This document shows positions 18,215 through 27,160 of a stretch of 64,000 nt of DNA, piece by piece. Made by a program: the position numbers and the translations under genes. The notes under the pieces were generated by a model, which was given only the letters and a program-made list of their open reading frames with translations, was not told the DNA's origin and did no database searches. Position 1 is the stretch's first letter. The number at the start of each line of letters is the position of its first letter. Origin of the DNA: DATBJG01 sp963790545 (GTDB taxonomy: Bacteria; Acidobacteriota; Vicinamibacteria; Vicinamibacterales; JAMQPK01); NCBI GenBank assembly GCA_963790545.1, contig CAWBPA010000020.1, positions 62,001 through 126,000 on the forward strand, read 5' to 3'.

Positions 18215-20445
18215 TTACATGACCAGCAGGTAAACGGTCATAAACACGAACACGCCACCGAGCATCCACAGCGCGTACGTCTGCACGAGACCCGTCTGCA
18301 GCCAGCGGACGAAGAAGCTGGACTCGCCCGTCGTCCAACCCACCAGGTTCACCAGCCCGTCGACGACGTACTTGTCGAACAAGTGCGAAATCCAGGACGA
18401 AAAGACCGTCAGCCAGCCCGACCCGTTCACGGCACCGTCCACGACGCGGCCGTCGAACGTCCACAGGCCGCGCGCAGATGCCATCGTGCCCTTGACAGCC
18501 GTCGCGTCGTACACCTCGTCCACGTAGTACTTGTTGCTCAATACCGTGTGAGCGCCGGCCCACCGCGTCGCCAGCCGCTCGGAGATTTCCGGGTGAGTGA
18601 CATAGAAGCGATAAGCCATCCCGATGCCGAGCACCGCAATCAGCACCGACATGGCCATCAGGCCGATCTCTCCGATGCGCGATATGTGGGCCTGTTCAGC
18701 ATGTCCGGCTTCGCCTTCTGCGACCGCCTGCGACGGCACCGCCTCGGCCGCAGGTTCGGCACCGGGCTTAGCGGTCGCGGCAGCTGAGTGCGCGGTGAAG
18801 CTCGGCTCGAGAAAATGCTCGATCGCATTCGAGCCACCGAGCGCGGCGGGAACTCCCACGAATCCCGCCACGATGGCACCAATTGCGAGCGCCATCAATG
18901 GGGCGGTCATTGCCCGCGGCGATTCATGGGGCCCATGCCAGGCTCCATGACCGTGACCATGCGCCGCACTACCAACGCCGGCGCCAGGAGGGGCCGTGCC
19001 GTGGGCTGCATGGGTGTCGTGTGCAGGCGATGCGCGGGCCCGTGCGAATGGCCGGCCCCTTCCCAGGACGGCCCACGATACCCACCAAGGAAGGTCAAGG
19101 CGATGAGCCGGAACATGTAAAACGCGGTCATGAGGGCAGTGATTGGGGCCAGGACCCAGACGATCGTGTTTGTGCCGAGAAACGCGCGGAGGACGATCTC
19201 GTCTTTGCTGAAGAATCCCGACAGCGGCGGGATGCCCGCAATGGCCAGCGTCCCAATGAGCATCGTGACGTAGGTCACGGGCAGATACTTTTTCAGGCCG
19301 CCCATCCTGCGCATGTCCTGCTCGCCGGCCATCGCATGGATGACCGAGCCGCTACCCAAGAAGAGCAGAGCTTTGAAGAACGCGTGGGTCATCAAGTGAA
19401 ATGCGCCGGCTGCGAATGCTCCAACGCCCATCCCCAGAAACATATATCCGAGTTGGGACACCGTCGAATAGGCCAGCACGCGCTTGATGTCGTACTGCAC
19501 GAGGCCGATGGACGCTGCCATCAACGCCGTCAGCAGGCCAACAATGGTCACAATCTCCATGACCATGGGCGCGTGGGAAAACAGGACCGCGTTGCGACCG
19601 ACCATGTACACGCCGGCGGTCACCATCGTCGCGGCGTGGATGAGCGCCGAGACCGGCGTCGGACCTTCCATGGCGTCAGGCAACCAGACATAGAGTGGGA
19701 TCTGGGCGCTCTTGCCGATTGCGCCAATGAACAGCAGCAGACAGATCAGCGACAGCACACCGAACCCAGCCGTTTCGACGGGCATCGATCCGGCGGCGTT
19801 CGCGACGGCCCGGAAGTCGAGCGTACCGAACGTGAAGAAGACGAGGAAGATGCCAAGAATGAATCCCCAGTCTCCGATGCGATTGACGATGAAGGCTTTC
19901 TTGCCTGCATCTGCCGCGCTCTTCTTCTCGTACCAGTAACCAATCAAGAGATACGAGCAGAGACCCACGCCTTCCCAGCCCACGAACATCACCACGAAGG
20001 TGCTGCCGAGGACCAGCGTGAGCATGAAGAAACAAAAGAGATTCAGATAGCAGAAGAAGCGCGCGTATCCGCCCCGCGGCTCATCGTGCATGTACGCAAT
20101 CGAATACACATGGATCAGGAATCCGATTCCCGTGACGATCAGAATCATCATCCCGGACAACGGATCCAGCCGGAAGGCCCACGGCACCTCGAACCCTCCG
20201 ATGCCGTTGGCGGTCTCGAGCGGAATTCTTGGAATCCACGCGGCAATGGTGACGACGTGGTCTCGCGCTTCGGGCGCGAGACCCAGAAGCTCCCAGAACG
20301 CCCACGCCGACAGCAACAACGCCAGCCCCATCGTGGAACACGCGACGAGCGCCGCAACGTTCTTGCTGAAGGCACGAATGCCGACCAGGCCGTTGACGGC
20401 CGCACCAATGCCTGGCAGCAGCGGGATGAGCCAGATTAGATCCAC
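18215..20445 (-). CDS. nuoL: NADH-quinone oxidoreductase subunit L (frameshifted)
   Basis: Largest antiporter-like subunit with the lateral helix. From ATG 20445. Key blocks: VMFVGWEGVGLCSYLLIGYWY, FIVNRIGDWGFILGIFL, IGKSAQIPLYVWLPDAMEGPTPVSALIHAATMV, IKRVLAYSTVSQLGYMFLG, LTHAFFKALLFLGSGSVIH, GIPPLSGFFSKDEI. The frame shifts near 19000-19030 and the rest (SPRAMTAPLMALAIGAIVAG ... GGVFVFMTVYLLVM) ends at 18215. The region between is a His-rich loop (AAHGHGHGAWHGPHESP). Joined length about 743 residues, slightly long because of Ala/His-rich loops. Confidence 0.93.
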
Positions 20446-20456
20446 GACGTCCTTTT

Positions 20457-20495
20457 CCCGAATCTCGAATCCCGAATCCCGAGTCCCGAATCCCG
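20457..20495. repeat. 7-bp tandem array (CCCGAAT)
   Basis: Five full units in exact 7-base register (CCCGAAT, CTCGAAT, CCCGAAT, CCCGAGT, CCCGAAT) and a partial sixth, filling the 55-base gap between nuoK and nuoL, inside the operon. Confidence 0.85.
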
Positions 20496-20500
20496 CGCCA

Positions 20501-20803
20501 CTACCATCGCATGGTGTTCATTTCGTCGATGTTGATGGTTTCCTTGTTGCGATAGAAGGCCAGGATGATTCCCAGACCTACGGCGGCCTCGGCCGCCGCG
20601 ACGGCGATGACGAACACCGCGAACACCTGACCGATGGCGTTCTGCAACTGCTGGGAGTAGGCCACCAGATTGATGTTCACCGCATTCAAAATCAGCTCGA
20701 TCGACATGAAAATGACGATGAGATTGCGCCGCACCAGCACACCAATCACGCCAATCATGAAGAGTGCCGCGGACAGCAATACGTAGTGGGTCGGGGTAAT
20801 CAT
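20501..20803 (-). CDS. nuoK: NADH-quinone oxidoreductase subunit K
   Basis: 100 residues, three helices. The conserved MSIELILNAVNINLVAYS and AAAEAAVGLGIILAFYR carry the two membrane glutamates of the proton path. Normal length. Starts 31 bases after the nuoJ stop. Confidence 0.96.
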   Translation of the reverse strand: MITPTHYVLLSAALFMIGVIGVLVRRNLIVIFMSIELILNAVNINLVAYSQQLQNAIGQVFAVFVIAVAAAEAAVGLGIILAFYRNKETINIDEMNTMRW

Positions 20804-20833
20804 GTCTTACCTGTCGCCGGCGTTATGACGTGC

Positions 20834-21346
20834 TCAGATTTCTTTCTTCGTCAACACAATCGCACCAATCATGGCGACAAGCAGCAGGATCGACGCGACC
20901 TCGAACGGAATCAGGTAGTCCGTATAAAGGAGCCAGCCAATCTGCTCCGTGTTCCCCATCGCCGGTGCGGCCGATGTCTGCGCTGTCGGCGGTCTCACGC
21001 TCCGCGCACCCCACATCGCAATCGCCCCGAGCTGGACGAGCACGATCGCGGCCAGCGCAAAACCGAGCCCGCTTCGCCGGCGTGGATCCTTGTGCGCCTC
21101 CGGAGGCCGCTTGAGGTTCACGAGCATCACGACGAACAAATACAGGACGACAATGCCGCCCGCATACACGAGGACCTGAATGACCGCCAAAAACTGGGCA
21201 CCGAGCAGCACGTACAGCGCCGCCACGAACAAGAAGTTCGCGACGAGAAACAGCACGCAGTGCACCGTGTTCCGCGCTGTGATCACGAGGACGGCAAATC
21301 CCAGGATGAACGCCGCGAGCACGTAAAAGGCAATGGCTTCGCCCAT
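20834..21346 (-). CDS. nuoJ: NADH-quinone oxidoreductase subunit J
   Basis: 170 residues from ATG 21346. Five helices; the signature QVLVYAGGIVVLYLFVVMLVNL is intact. Start is 3 bases from the nuoH stop, so no room exists for nuoI, which usually lies between H and J. Confidence 0.95.
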   Translation of the reverse strand: MGEAIAFYVLAAFILGFAVLVITARNTVHCVLFLVANFLFVAALYVLLGAQFLAVIQVLVYAGGIVVLYLFVVMLVNLKRPPEAHKDPRRRSGLGFALAAIVLVQLGAIAMWGARSVRPPTAQTSAAPAMGNTEQIGWLLYTDYLIPFEVASILLLVAMIGAIVLTKKEI

Positions 21347-21348
21347 GG

Positions 21349-22368
21349 CTACAACAGCACCTTCACAATCCCGGTCACGACGACATTGGCGATGGCCAGC
21401 GGAATGAGCACCTTCCAGCCAAGCGCCATCAGCTGGTCGTACCGGTAGCGTGGAAGCGTCGCGCGAACCCACAAGAAGATGTACAGGAATACGAACGTTT
21501 TCAGGAAGAACCAGATCCAGGCGGGAATGATACCCAGAAATGCCAACGCTTCCACGTTCGGGAACGGGCGCAGCCACCCTCCGAGAAAGAGCGTCGTGGC
21601 AACCGAGGATACGACAATCATGTTGGCGTATTCGGCCAGGAAGAACAGCGCGAACCGCATCCCGCTGTATTCAGTATGGAAACCGCCCGTCAGCTCCTGT
21701 TCCGCTTCCGGCAGATCGAAGGGAGCCCGATTGGTCTCCGCAAGGCCGCCAATGAAGAAAATGACGAACGCCACCGGTTGGATGAAGCCGAACCACACCC
21801 CGGCCGATCGCTGCGCCTCGACAATCTGCACCATGCTCAACGAGCCGGCTGTCACGATGACGCTGACGAGCGTCATCGTGACGGCCACTTCGTAGCTGAT
21901 GAGTTGGGCTGAAGCCCGCAGGCTTGCCAGAAGCGGGTATTTGCTGTTGGACGCCCAGCCGGCCAAGATGAAGCCGTACACGCCAATAGACGCGACCGAG
22001 ACAATGTAGAGCAGGCCGACATTGATGTCCGTAATGTACAGCGTGACCTTGTGGCCGAAAATCTCGACCTCCGGGCCGAAGGGAATGACCGCAAACACGA
22101 CGAGCGCCGGAACGAGCGCGATGATCGGGGCAGCGGTAAAGACCCATTTGTCCGCCCGGGCCGGGGTGATGTCTTCCTTGAGCAGCAGCTTGACGGCGTC
22201 TGCAATCGGCTGCAGCGCACCATAGGGTCCGACGCGCATGGGTCCAAGCCGCACCTGCACCCAGGCGATAACCTTACGCTCGAGCAACACCATGTACGTG
22301 ACGGCCACGAGCACAGCGTTCAGCACGATCAGAATCTTGACGAGAGGAATGATGACGGTGTCGAGCAT
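21349..22368 (-). CDS. nuoH: NADH-quinone oxidoreductase subunit H
   Basis: 339 residues. Forms the quinone channel at the junction with the peripheral arm. Blocks: LERKVIAWVQVRLGPMRVGPYGALQPIADAVKLL, FIGGLAETNRAPFDLPEAEQELTGGFHTEYSGM, WVRATLPRYRYDQLM. Full length. A strong GC hairpin repeat ends 12 bases before its ATG. Confidence 0.97.
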   Translation of the reverse strand: MLDTVIIPLVKILIVLNAVLVAVTYMVLLERKVIAWVQVRLGPMRVGPYGALQPIADAVKLLLKEDITPARADKWVFTAAPIIALVPALVVFAVIPFGPEVEIFGHKVTLYITDINVGLLYIVSVASIGVYGFILAGWASNSKYPLLASLRASAQLISYEVAVTMTLVSVIVTAGSLSMVQIVEAQRSAGVWFGFIQPVAFVIFFIGGLAETNRAPFDLPEAEQELTGGFHTEYSGMRFALFFLAEYANMIVVSSVATTLFLGGWLRPFPNVEALAFLGIIPAWIWFFLKTFVFLYIFLWVRATLPRYRYDQLMALGWKVLIPLAIANVVVTGIVKVLL

Positions 22369-22380
22369 TAGTTAGTTGGT

Positions 22381-22431
22381 CGTGGGGCCCCACCCCCACG
22401 ACCCGTACCTCGCGCCTCTGGCGCTCGGCGT
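22381..22431. repeat. GC hairpin repeat before nuoH
   Basis: Core CGTGGGGCCCCACCCCCACG at 22381-22400, then sequence nearly identical to the copy at 23604 and ending in GGCGCTCGGCGT. On the minus strand it folds into a 9-bp stem (GTCGTGGGG/CCCCACGAC, 6-base loop) preceded by a smaller GCGCC/GGCGC hairpin, 12 bases upstream of the nuoH ATG. Confidence 0.85.
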
Positions 22432-22470
22432 GACTGCACATTAAGCCGCTTAGTCAGCATTTAATCGCTC

Positions 22471-23592
22471 TCAGCGGTCCACTTCACCAAGAACGACGTC
22501 GATGGAACCAATGAGGGCGACTACGTCGGCGACGAGATGGCCTTTGATGAGTCTGGGCAGCGCCTGGAGGTTGCAGAAGGAGGGCGGGCGTACGCGGAAA
22601 CGGTACGGATTGGTGGACTTGCCGTCGCTCACGATGAAATAGCCCAGTTCCCCCTTTGGCGACTCGATGGCGTGATAGGTCTCACCGACGGGCGGCTTGA
22701 TCAGTCGCGGCACCTTGCCGACGATGGGTCCTTCTGGCAGTCCCTCGGCCGCCTGGCGAATGATTCGAACCGACTGACGGAACTCTTCGAGACGCACCAG
22801 GTATCGGTCGTACGTGTCGCCGGCCGATCCGATCGGGATATCGAAATTCATCTCGTCGTACGCGGCGTACGGTTCGTCCTTGCGCACGTCGCGAGCGACA
22901 CCCGACCCACGTAGCGGAGGTCCGGTCAGGCCAATCGCAATGGCTTCTTCCGCTGAAATGATTCCAACGTTCCGCGTCCGCTCGAGCCAGATGCGATTGT
23001 GCGTCAACAGCTCTTCGTACTCGTCGACCTTCTGCATCAGGATGTCGCAGAACGCCAGCACCTTCTTGTCCCAGCCGACCGGGATGTCGAGGGGCAGCCC
23101 GCCAATCCGCATCGAGTTGTACGTGAGCCGGGCACCGCAGAATTCCTCGAACAGGTCCAGGATGAGCTCGCGCTCGCGGAACGCGTAGAGAAACACCGTC
23201 ATGGCGCCAATGTCCATGGCGTGCGTGCCCAGCCAGAGGCAGTGGCTGGCAATCCGCTGCAGCTCGCAGAGAATCGTGCGGACGTACCGCGCGCGCCGCG
23301 GGACTTCGATCGCCATCAGCTTCTCGACCGTCTCGCAGTACCCGACGTTGTTGGTGGCCGCAGCCACGTAATCCATTCGATCGGTCAGCAAGATGATCTG
23401 CGTGTAGTTCCGGTTCTCGCTGAGCTTCTCGATCCCGCGATGCAGATAGCCAATGACGACATCGCAGCCGACGACCTTTTCCCCATCGAGCCGTAACACG
23501 ACGCGCAACACCCCATGCGTGCTGGGGTGCTGCGGCCCCATGTTGATGACGAGCTCGTCGGTGTCGAACATCGGCTGAACAGAGGGTTCCAT
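22471..23592 (-). CDS. nuoD: NADH-quinone oxidoreductase subunit D
   Basis: 373 residues from ATG 23592 (MEPSVQPMFDTDELVINMGPQHPSTHG). The 49-kDa subunit that lines the quinone pocket: GPQHPSTHGVLRVVL (quinone-site His), GYLHRGIEKLSENR, TDRMDYVAA, RIGGLPLDIP. The C-terminal NLQALPRLIKGHLVADVVALIGSIDVVLGEVDR is complete. A longer frame exists upstream but it reads through the GC repeat at 23604, so the internal ATG was chosen. Confidence 0.96.
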   Translation of the reverse strand: MEPSVQPMFDTDELVINMGPQHPSTHGVLRVVLRLDGEKVVGCDVVIGYLHRGIEKLSENRNYTQIILLTDRMDYVAAATNNVGYCETVEKLMAIEVPRRARYVRTILCELQRIASHCLWLGTHAMDIGAMTVFLYAFRERELILDLFEEFCGARLTYNSMRIGGLPLDIPVGWDKKVLAFCDILMQKVDEYEELLTHNRIWLERTRNVGIISAEEAIAIGLTGPPLRGSGVARDVRKDEPYAAYDEMNFDIPIGSAGDTYDRYLVRLEEFRQSVRIIRQAAEGLPEGPIVGKVPRLIKPPVGETYHAIESPKGELGYFIVSDGKSTNPYRFRVRPPSFCNLQALPRLIKGHLVADVVALIGSIDVVLGEVDR

Positions 23593-23603
23593 ATTTAGAT
23601 TGT

Positions 23604-23654
23604 CGTGGGGCCCCACCCCCACGACCTGTATCGCGCCTTCGGCGCTCGGCGTAG
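23604..23654. repeat. GC hairpin repeat before nuoD
   Basis: Core at 23604-23623 followed by the same flank as 22381 (GACCTGTATCGCGCC, GGCGCTCGGCGT). The core begins 11 bases upstream of the nuoD ATG, the same placement as at nuoH. The hairpin loop bases GAA/AGA differ while the stem is kept. Confidence 0.85.
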
Positions 23655-23732
23655 TTCCGTCAACGGTCCGCTCAGTGAACATGAAGTGCTGCCTGACCCT
23701 CAGCAACCTGTACCTCCGCCTCCCCCAAGCTT

Positions 23733-23819
23733 AACGCAGAGCTCGCGGAGGCCGCTGAGGCCCAGAAGATCACCTTTAAGGAATTCTCTGCGTAATCCGC
23801 GTCCTCGGCGTCCTCGGCG
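23733..23819. repeat. Inverted word array between nuoC and nuoD
   Basis: ACGCAGAG-CTCGCGGAGGCCGCTGAGG on one side and CTCTGCGT-AATCCGCGTCCTCGGCGTCCTCGGCG on the other, with an A/T-rich centre (GATCACCTTTAAGGAATT). Same word type as 3574-3666. It lies just after the nuoC stop. Confidence 0.65.
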
Positions 23820-23846
23820 ATCAATTACGGCTCTCGAAGGCTAGAC

Positions 23847-24691
23847 CTATTCAATTTCCAATTCGTCCCGCGCCTGGCGCAACCTCAGCCAGTCGAGCGG
23901 ATTTTCCATCAGCAACTCACCTGGACCTTCGAGTGGATAGTCCTTCCGTTGTGGATACCCCTGCCAGTCTTCCGGCATCAGAATGCGTCGCCGATCGGGA
24001 TGGCCCGTGAAATTGACGCCAAACAAGTCGTAGACTTCGCGCTCCAACCAGTTGGCCGATGGCCAGATTGCCGTGACCGACGGCACCGGGTCGTGCTCTC
24101 CTGCACGGACTTTCACCCGCACCCGATGGCGGTGTCGCGTGGAGTAGAGGCAATAGACCACGTCAAATCGTTTCGGCCGCGGAGGCCAGTCACTGGCGGT
24201 GACATCGGAGCAGAAATCAAACGCCGCGTCCGGTGAATCTCGAAGGGAGCGCATGACGTCCAGCAGCCGCTCGGCGGACACAATCACCGCCCAGTCACCA
24301 ACGAAATAGCTGACTTGTTCGACGGCACCGGCAAGCCTGGACTGAAGGGCCGCAATGAATTCCGGTACCGGCTTGTCTGCCGGCGGCGGTGGATCCGATG
24401 GCCCGCGGGTGCCGCCGGCGGACCGGGCTTGTGCTCCGCAGCCGGCTTGGGCGCAGCAGCGGCTGCCGGTTTTGGTGGCGCGGCTGCAGGTTTGGGTGCC
24501 GCGGCGGCTGGCGGCGTGGCGGAAGCAGCAGTTGGCGTCTCGGGCGCGGCGGGCTTGGCTGCCGATGCACCCGCGCTCGGCGAATCGGTGCGCGACACCT
24601 CACCCTTCAGCGGCTCGGCGGGCGCCTCGCTCGGGGGTTTATCCGCGGCAGCCTTCGGGTCGGTGGGTTTCGAATCGTCCTCTACACCCAC
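23847..24691 (-). CDS. nuoC: NADH-quinone oxidoreductase subunit C with Pro/Ala-rich N-terminal extension (frameshifted)
   Basis: 30-kDa subunit of the peripheral arm. The conserved part reads FIAALQSRLAGAVEQVSYF, VIVSAERLLDVMRSL, YCLYSTRHRHRVRVKV, WLEREVYDLFGVNFTGHPD and RILMPEDWQGYPQRKDYPL to the stop at 23847. Upstream, from a GTG at 24691 that overlaps the nuoA end, comes a low-complexity extension of about 110-135 residues (runs such as PAAAAPKPAAAPPKPAAA). One missing G near 24405 would join the two frames. If read separately, the extension has no natural stop or function. Such linkers are known on some NuoC proteins, but the length here is notable. Confidence 0.85.
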
Positions 24692-25037
24692 TCGAGCGCC
24701 CCCTTCTGCCAGGCATAGTAGTAGCCGACCACGAGGATCAGGAGAAAGATGATCATTTCGATGAGGCCGAAGAGTGCCAGCTCGTCCATCATCACGGCCC
24801 AGGGAAACATGAACACCGTCTCCACGTCGAAAATCACGAACAGCATGGCCACCAGGTAGTAGCGAATGCTGTACCGGTCCCGCGCATCTGTCTTCGGCTC
24901 GATGCCGCACTCGTACGGTTCGAGCTTGACCTTGTTGTACTTTTCCGCGTGAACGAGCCTCGAAACCAACAGGGTAAAGATGGCAAAACCAATGGCAATC
25001 GCGATGAACAGGACGACGGGATGTACGCGTTGAGCAT
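24682..25037 (-). CDS. nuoA: NADH-quinone oxidoreductase subunit A (frameshifted near the start)
   Basis: Three-helix subunit at the arm junction. Conserved KLEPYECGIEPKTDARDRYSIRYYLVAMLFVIFDVE and FPWAV are intact, with the cysteine of the ECG loop. The true N terminus MLNAYIP is read from ATG 25037 and joins VVLFIAIAIG in another frame after one missing G near 25020. First gene of the nuo group; nuoC follows directly, where nuoB would be expected. Confidence 0.94.
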
Positions 25038-25128
25038 GCTGGCGTCTTGAAGGATAGCTGGCGCCGTGATCGCGCCGCCCCGGGTCAGGAGGGTGGCACC
25101 CGGCGCGCAATCGTCAACGCTCGAAAAC

Positions 25129-25147
25129 CGCGTGTTTATAACACGCG
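25129..25147. repeat. Palindrome between nuoA and the VWFA gene
   Basis: CGCGTGTT-TAT-AACACGCG, a perfect 8-bp inverted repeat in the 289-base divergent gap (25038-25326). It may be an operator for either gene. The rest of the gap holds the VWFA promoter and nothing else I recognise. Confidence 0.5.
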
Positions 25148-25243
25148 CGCGAACGCACCGTCAAGGAACGCGCCCGTTGCATTCTTCTCGAACGAGTACC
25201 GATAACTTCCTGCACCTCAAGCACTTCCGCACAACCGCTCAGC

Positions 25244-25273
25244 TTGACCGCCCGCCCGACCGCCGCCTATACT
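25244..25273 (+). promoter_or_regulatory. Sigma-70 promoter of the VWFA gene
   Basis: TTGACC at 25244-25249 and TATACT at 25268-25273, spacer 18, about 47 bases of leader before ATG 25327. Confidence 0.65.
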
Positions 25274-25326
25274 GGCATCGAAGATTGCTCCCTGGATGCG
25301 GGGTTTTCCCGGGGTTGAGAACGATC

Positions 25327-26274
25327 ATGCGCTCACCTGCCGCACGGCTTTTCCTACTCGCAACGGCGCTCACCCTCATCCTGCAGCATCCAACAGGGGC
25401 GGCTCAGGGACAGCAGGCGCCACAACCGCCACAACCCGCGTTCAAAGCTGCGGTTGACCTCGTTTCGCTCAATATCACGGTCACCGACGGAGCGTCGACC
25501 AAGTACGTGACCGATCTGGACGCGCAGAACTTTTCGGTCTACGAGGACGGCGTTCATCAGGACCTGACACTGTTCAACAAGACACGTCTGCCGATCGCGC
25601 TGTCGCTGCTCATGGATACCAGTTCCAGCATGGAAGACCGCCTGAGCGTTGCGCAGGAGGCAGCCATCGGGTTTGCCAAGCAGATCCGCCCGCAGGATCT
25701 AGCCGAAGTCATCGATTTCGACAGCCGCGTCGAGGTCGTCCAGCCGTACACCAACGACCGCGCCGCGCTCGAACGGGCGATCAAGCAGACGGTCGCGGGG
25801 GGCTCGACGTCGCTTTACAACGCCGTCTATATCTCGCTGAAGGGCTTCCAGAAGATTAAGGCAAAGGACTCCGAGGAAATCAGGCGCCAGGCGCTCGTGG
25901 TCTTGTCGGATGGGGAAGACACGTCCAGCCTGGTGAGCTTCGACGAACTGCTCGACCTGGCCCGCCGGTCTGAAACCGCTGTGTTCTGTATCGGATTGCA
26001 AGCGCGCGAATCGACGAGCCGCGGGTTCCGCGAGGCCACATTCGCGCTGCGTCAACTCGCCAACGATACAGGCGGCCGTGCGTTCTTCATCAACGACGTC
26101 AAAGAGCTGGCCGGCGTGTACACCCAGATTGCCGACGAGCTGTCGAGTCAGTACACGGTCGGCTACACGTCGAAGAACAACCGTCGCGATGGCGGCTGGC
26201 GGCGTATCGTCGTTCGGGTGGACCGGCCGGGTGCGACCGTGCGCACCAAGCAGGGCTACTACGGCCCGCGCTAG
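25327..26274 (+). CDS. Secreted VWFA-domain protein
   Basis: 315 residues from ATG 25327. Signal peptide (ARLFLLATALTLILQHPTGAAQ), a short beta region (VDLVSLNITVTDGASTKYVTDL, then NFSVYEDGV), then a von Willebrand A domain from about residue 90 with the MIDAS motif DTSSSM at 97-102, a conserved Thr-type loop (GGSTSLYNAV) and LSDGEDTSS. The C terminus (SSQYTVGYTSKN...GGWRRIVVRV) is typical of the acidobacterial VWFA family, often present in many copies per genome. Function unknown. Confidence 0.85.
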   Translation: MRSPAARLFLLATALTLILQHPTGAAQGQQAPQPPQPAFKAAVDLVSLNITVTDGASTKYVTDLDAQNFSVYEDGVHQDLTLFNKTRLPIALSLLMDTSSSMEDRLSVAQEAAIGFAKQIRPQDLAEVIDFDSRVEVVQPYTNDRAALERAIKQTVAGGSTSLYNAVYISLKGFQKIKAKDSEEIRRQALVVLSDGEDTSSLVSFDELLDLARRSETAVFCIGLQARESTSRGFREATFALRQLANDTGGRAFFINDVKELAGVYTQIADELSSQYTVGYTSKNNRRDGGWRRIVVRVDRPGATVRTKQGYYGPR

Positions 26275-26317
26275 GCCCGCACGCCCGCGCGCTGCCCAAC
26301 CGCACAGATTGGATCCC

Positions 26318-27146
26318 ATGAACATCATTCCGCTCGTGCTGTATCTGGTTGCCGGCCTTGTCTACGCCGTGCATTTCGTCGGACGAAGTCGGCCCGTTGG
26401 CCGAGCGGCAACGACGCTGCTCATCGTCGGGGCGCTCTCGCACACGTTCGTCATCGGCATGATGACCATGCAGGCCGGACACGTGCCATTTGCCGGGACG
26501 ACTCAGGCGATTTCCACGTTTGTGTGGCTGCTGGCGTTGTCCTATCTGTACGTGGAGATCGCGACCGACGAGCACGCGATGGGTGTGTTCATCGTTCCCC
26601 TTCTTGTCGGTGCTGCAGGCAATTCCGGCATTCCAGCCGGGCGCCGAAGCACGGGTGTCGGCGGTGCTCGAAAGCGCCTGGTTTGGCGTCCACGTCTCAT
26701 CGCTGCTGTTTGCCTATGCCAGCTTCGCGCTGGCGTGCGTGATTGGCATTACCTACGTGTTGCTGTTCAAGGAGATCAAGGCCAAGCATCTCGGCTTCTT
26801 CTACGCCCGACTGCCGTCGCTCGAGGTGCTCGACAAAATGAATCTGCGAGCGGTGGCGATCGGCTGGATCTTTCTGACGGTTGGCGTGCTCGTCGGCTGG
26901 GTGTGGGCCTCGCAGGCGCGGACGGCGGCGGAGCTCGATCCCCGGGTGCAGGCGATGTCGCTGCAGGATCCCAAGATCTTCGTCGCGCTGCTCTGCTGGG
27001 CAGTGTACTCGTTCGAGTTGTATGCTCAGCGCGCCATCGGATGGCGGGGACGACGGGCCGCGTGGCTGTCGGCCGTGGGATTTATCATCGTCCTGTTGAA
27101 CTTCGTGCCCATAAGCTACTTTTTCACGAAGAGCCATAATTTCTGA
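26318..27146 (+). CDS. CcsA/HemX-like cytochrome c assembly membrane protein (frameshifted)
   Basis: Eight-helix protein of the CcmC/CcsA (heme handling) family. From ATG 26318, blocks GALSHTFVIGMMTMQAGHVPF and TTQAISTFVWLLALSYLYVE. The frame changes near 26610 and continues with LSVLQAIPAF, WFGVHVSSLLFAYASFALACVIG and VALLCWAVYSFELYAQRAIGWRGRRAAWLSAVGF to 27146. Placed 14 bases before hemA, the position of HemX in many bacteria. HemX affects HemA level in Bacillus, so a similar role or a role in cytochrome c maturation is possible; the sequence does not decide. Confidence 0.78.
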
Positions 27147-27160
27147 GGACCGCTGCGTTG

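Noticed and set aside
18883..20439. Long plus-strand open frame (518 codons) opposite nuoL
   Set aside because: Composition is a mirror of the membrane gene on the other strand, with no family pattern; nuoL is certain.
24284..24910. A separate Pro/Ala-rich gene, or a hidden nuoB, between nuoA and nuoC
   Set aside because: No NuoB cysteine motif in any frame; the Pro/Ala stretch joins NuoC after a one-base correction.
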